Source of the DNA: Gambelia wislizenii
Taxonomy: Eukaryota > Chordata > Lepidosauria > Squamata > Crotaphytidae
Length of the DNA stretch: 64,000 bases
NCBI GenBank assembly: GCA_030847615.1
Contig: JAUMIR010000015.1
Coordinates: 1,009,501-1,073,500 of the forward strand
Direction of reading: 5' to 3'
Shown here: positions 63,651 through 64,000 of the stretch, in pieces
Position numbering within the stretch: the stretch's first letter is position 1
Layout: each line of letters starts with the position of its first letter
Notes under the pieces: model-generated
The model's input: only the letters and a program-made list of their open reading frames with translations
The model's database searches: none
Told to the model about the DNA's origin: nothing
Position numbers and translations under genes: made by a program

Positions 63651-64000
63651 GTGAGTGGAGCAGCCCCACCTGGTTCTTTCGGGTTTTGCATTTTCTTTTG
63701 GGACCTTGACCCTCCAGAGGTTGTTGCGCTCCAAAAACCCAGCACATGTAGCCAATGGTGAGAAATGCTGGGTGTTGCAGTCCAACATCTGGCCCACCCC
63801 TATACTATAATATGATAGCAACCTTGAGAAGGGCTACTATTTGGGGGTCTTCCCACTCACCTGAGGGAGGAAGGGGGAGTTGATGGTACGAACAGTGAGA
63901 GTCAGAACGGATAGCCCAGAATGGAGAGCGTTGTCAGTGCGCGGATTTCGTGCCATTTGGGGCGGCGAATCCACGTCCGTGTTTTACTTCGAAGTTTAAA
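63651..64000 (+). other. KIRREL1: start of KIRREL1 intron 5
   Basis: A MITE fragment (GCCAATGGTGAGAAATGCTG, GTTGCAGTCCAACATCTGGC) lies at 63750-63795. The rest to the window end is unique in appearance. Confidence 0.5.

Overview
This window is vertebrate nuclear DNA, most likely from a squamate reptile (probably a lizard). It carries CR1 LINE 3' ends tailed with ATTCTATG repeats, Bov-B LINE fragments, tRNA-derived SINEs with a Bov-B-like tail, a 5S-rRNA-derived SINE, and many short DNA transposons with Tigger- and hAT-like ends. The species cannot be named from this. No bacterial, phage or viral gene is recognisable.

The only host gene I can support is KIRREL1 (Neph1), on the + strand. Four consecutive coding exons are present at 43072-43221, 48435-48584, 57621-57778 and 63500-63650. 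Every intron is AG/GT and the phases run 1-1-1-0-1 without a break. Together they encode about 200 residues, Ig domains 1 and 2 of this adhesion protein of the podocyte slit diaphragm and of neuronal and muscle contacts. The signal-peptide exon must lie left of 43072, probably outside the window, because I cannot find it here. The remaining Ig domains, membrane segment and tail lie to the right.

Bases 1-43071 are upstream intron. They are dense in CR1 3' ends (0-3, 6, 18-19.5, 34-35 and 38.5-39 kb), SINEs, MITEs, Bov-B pieces (14-15 and 33.8-34.2 kb) and a second LINE family ending in a CX2CX12HX3C finger (25.7, 28.5, 33.1, 36.4, 37.0 and 51.7 kb). Several tandem arrays stand out: a 94-bp array at 10.97-12.6 kb, a 190-bp array at 17.0-17.8 kb and a 57-bp array at 19.9-20.4 kb. 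Intron 2 holds a 2.8-kb minisatellite split by a 1.35-kb CR1 element. In intron 3 a CR1 copy begins about 20 bp after the exon 3 donor, and Tigger-like MITEs and a 5S SINE follow. Intron 4 holds a Penelope-like remnant and a hAT element whose interior has grown into a 95-bp array.

I see no undescribed multi-gene system. The interest lies in repeat evolution. Several insertions can be dated relative to one another because the empty site or target duplication is visible, and three or four arrays appear to have grown from the same kind of palindromic MITE core. Nearly all long open frames are retrotransposon remnants or frames across tandem repeats.
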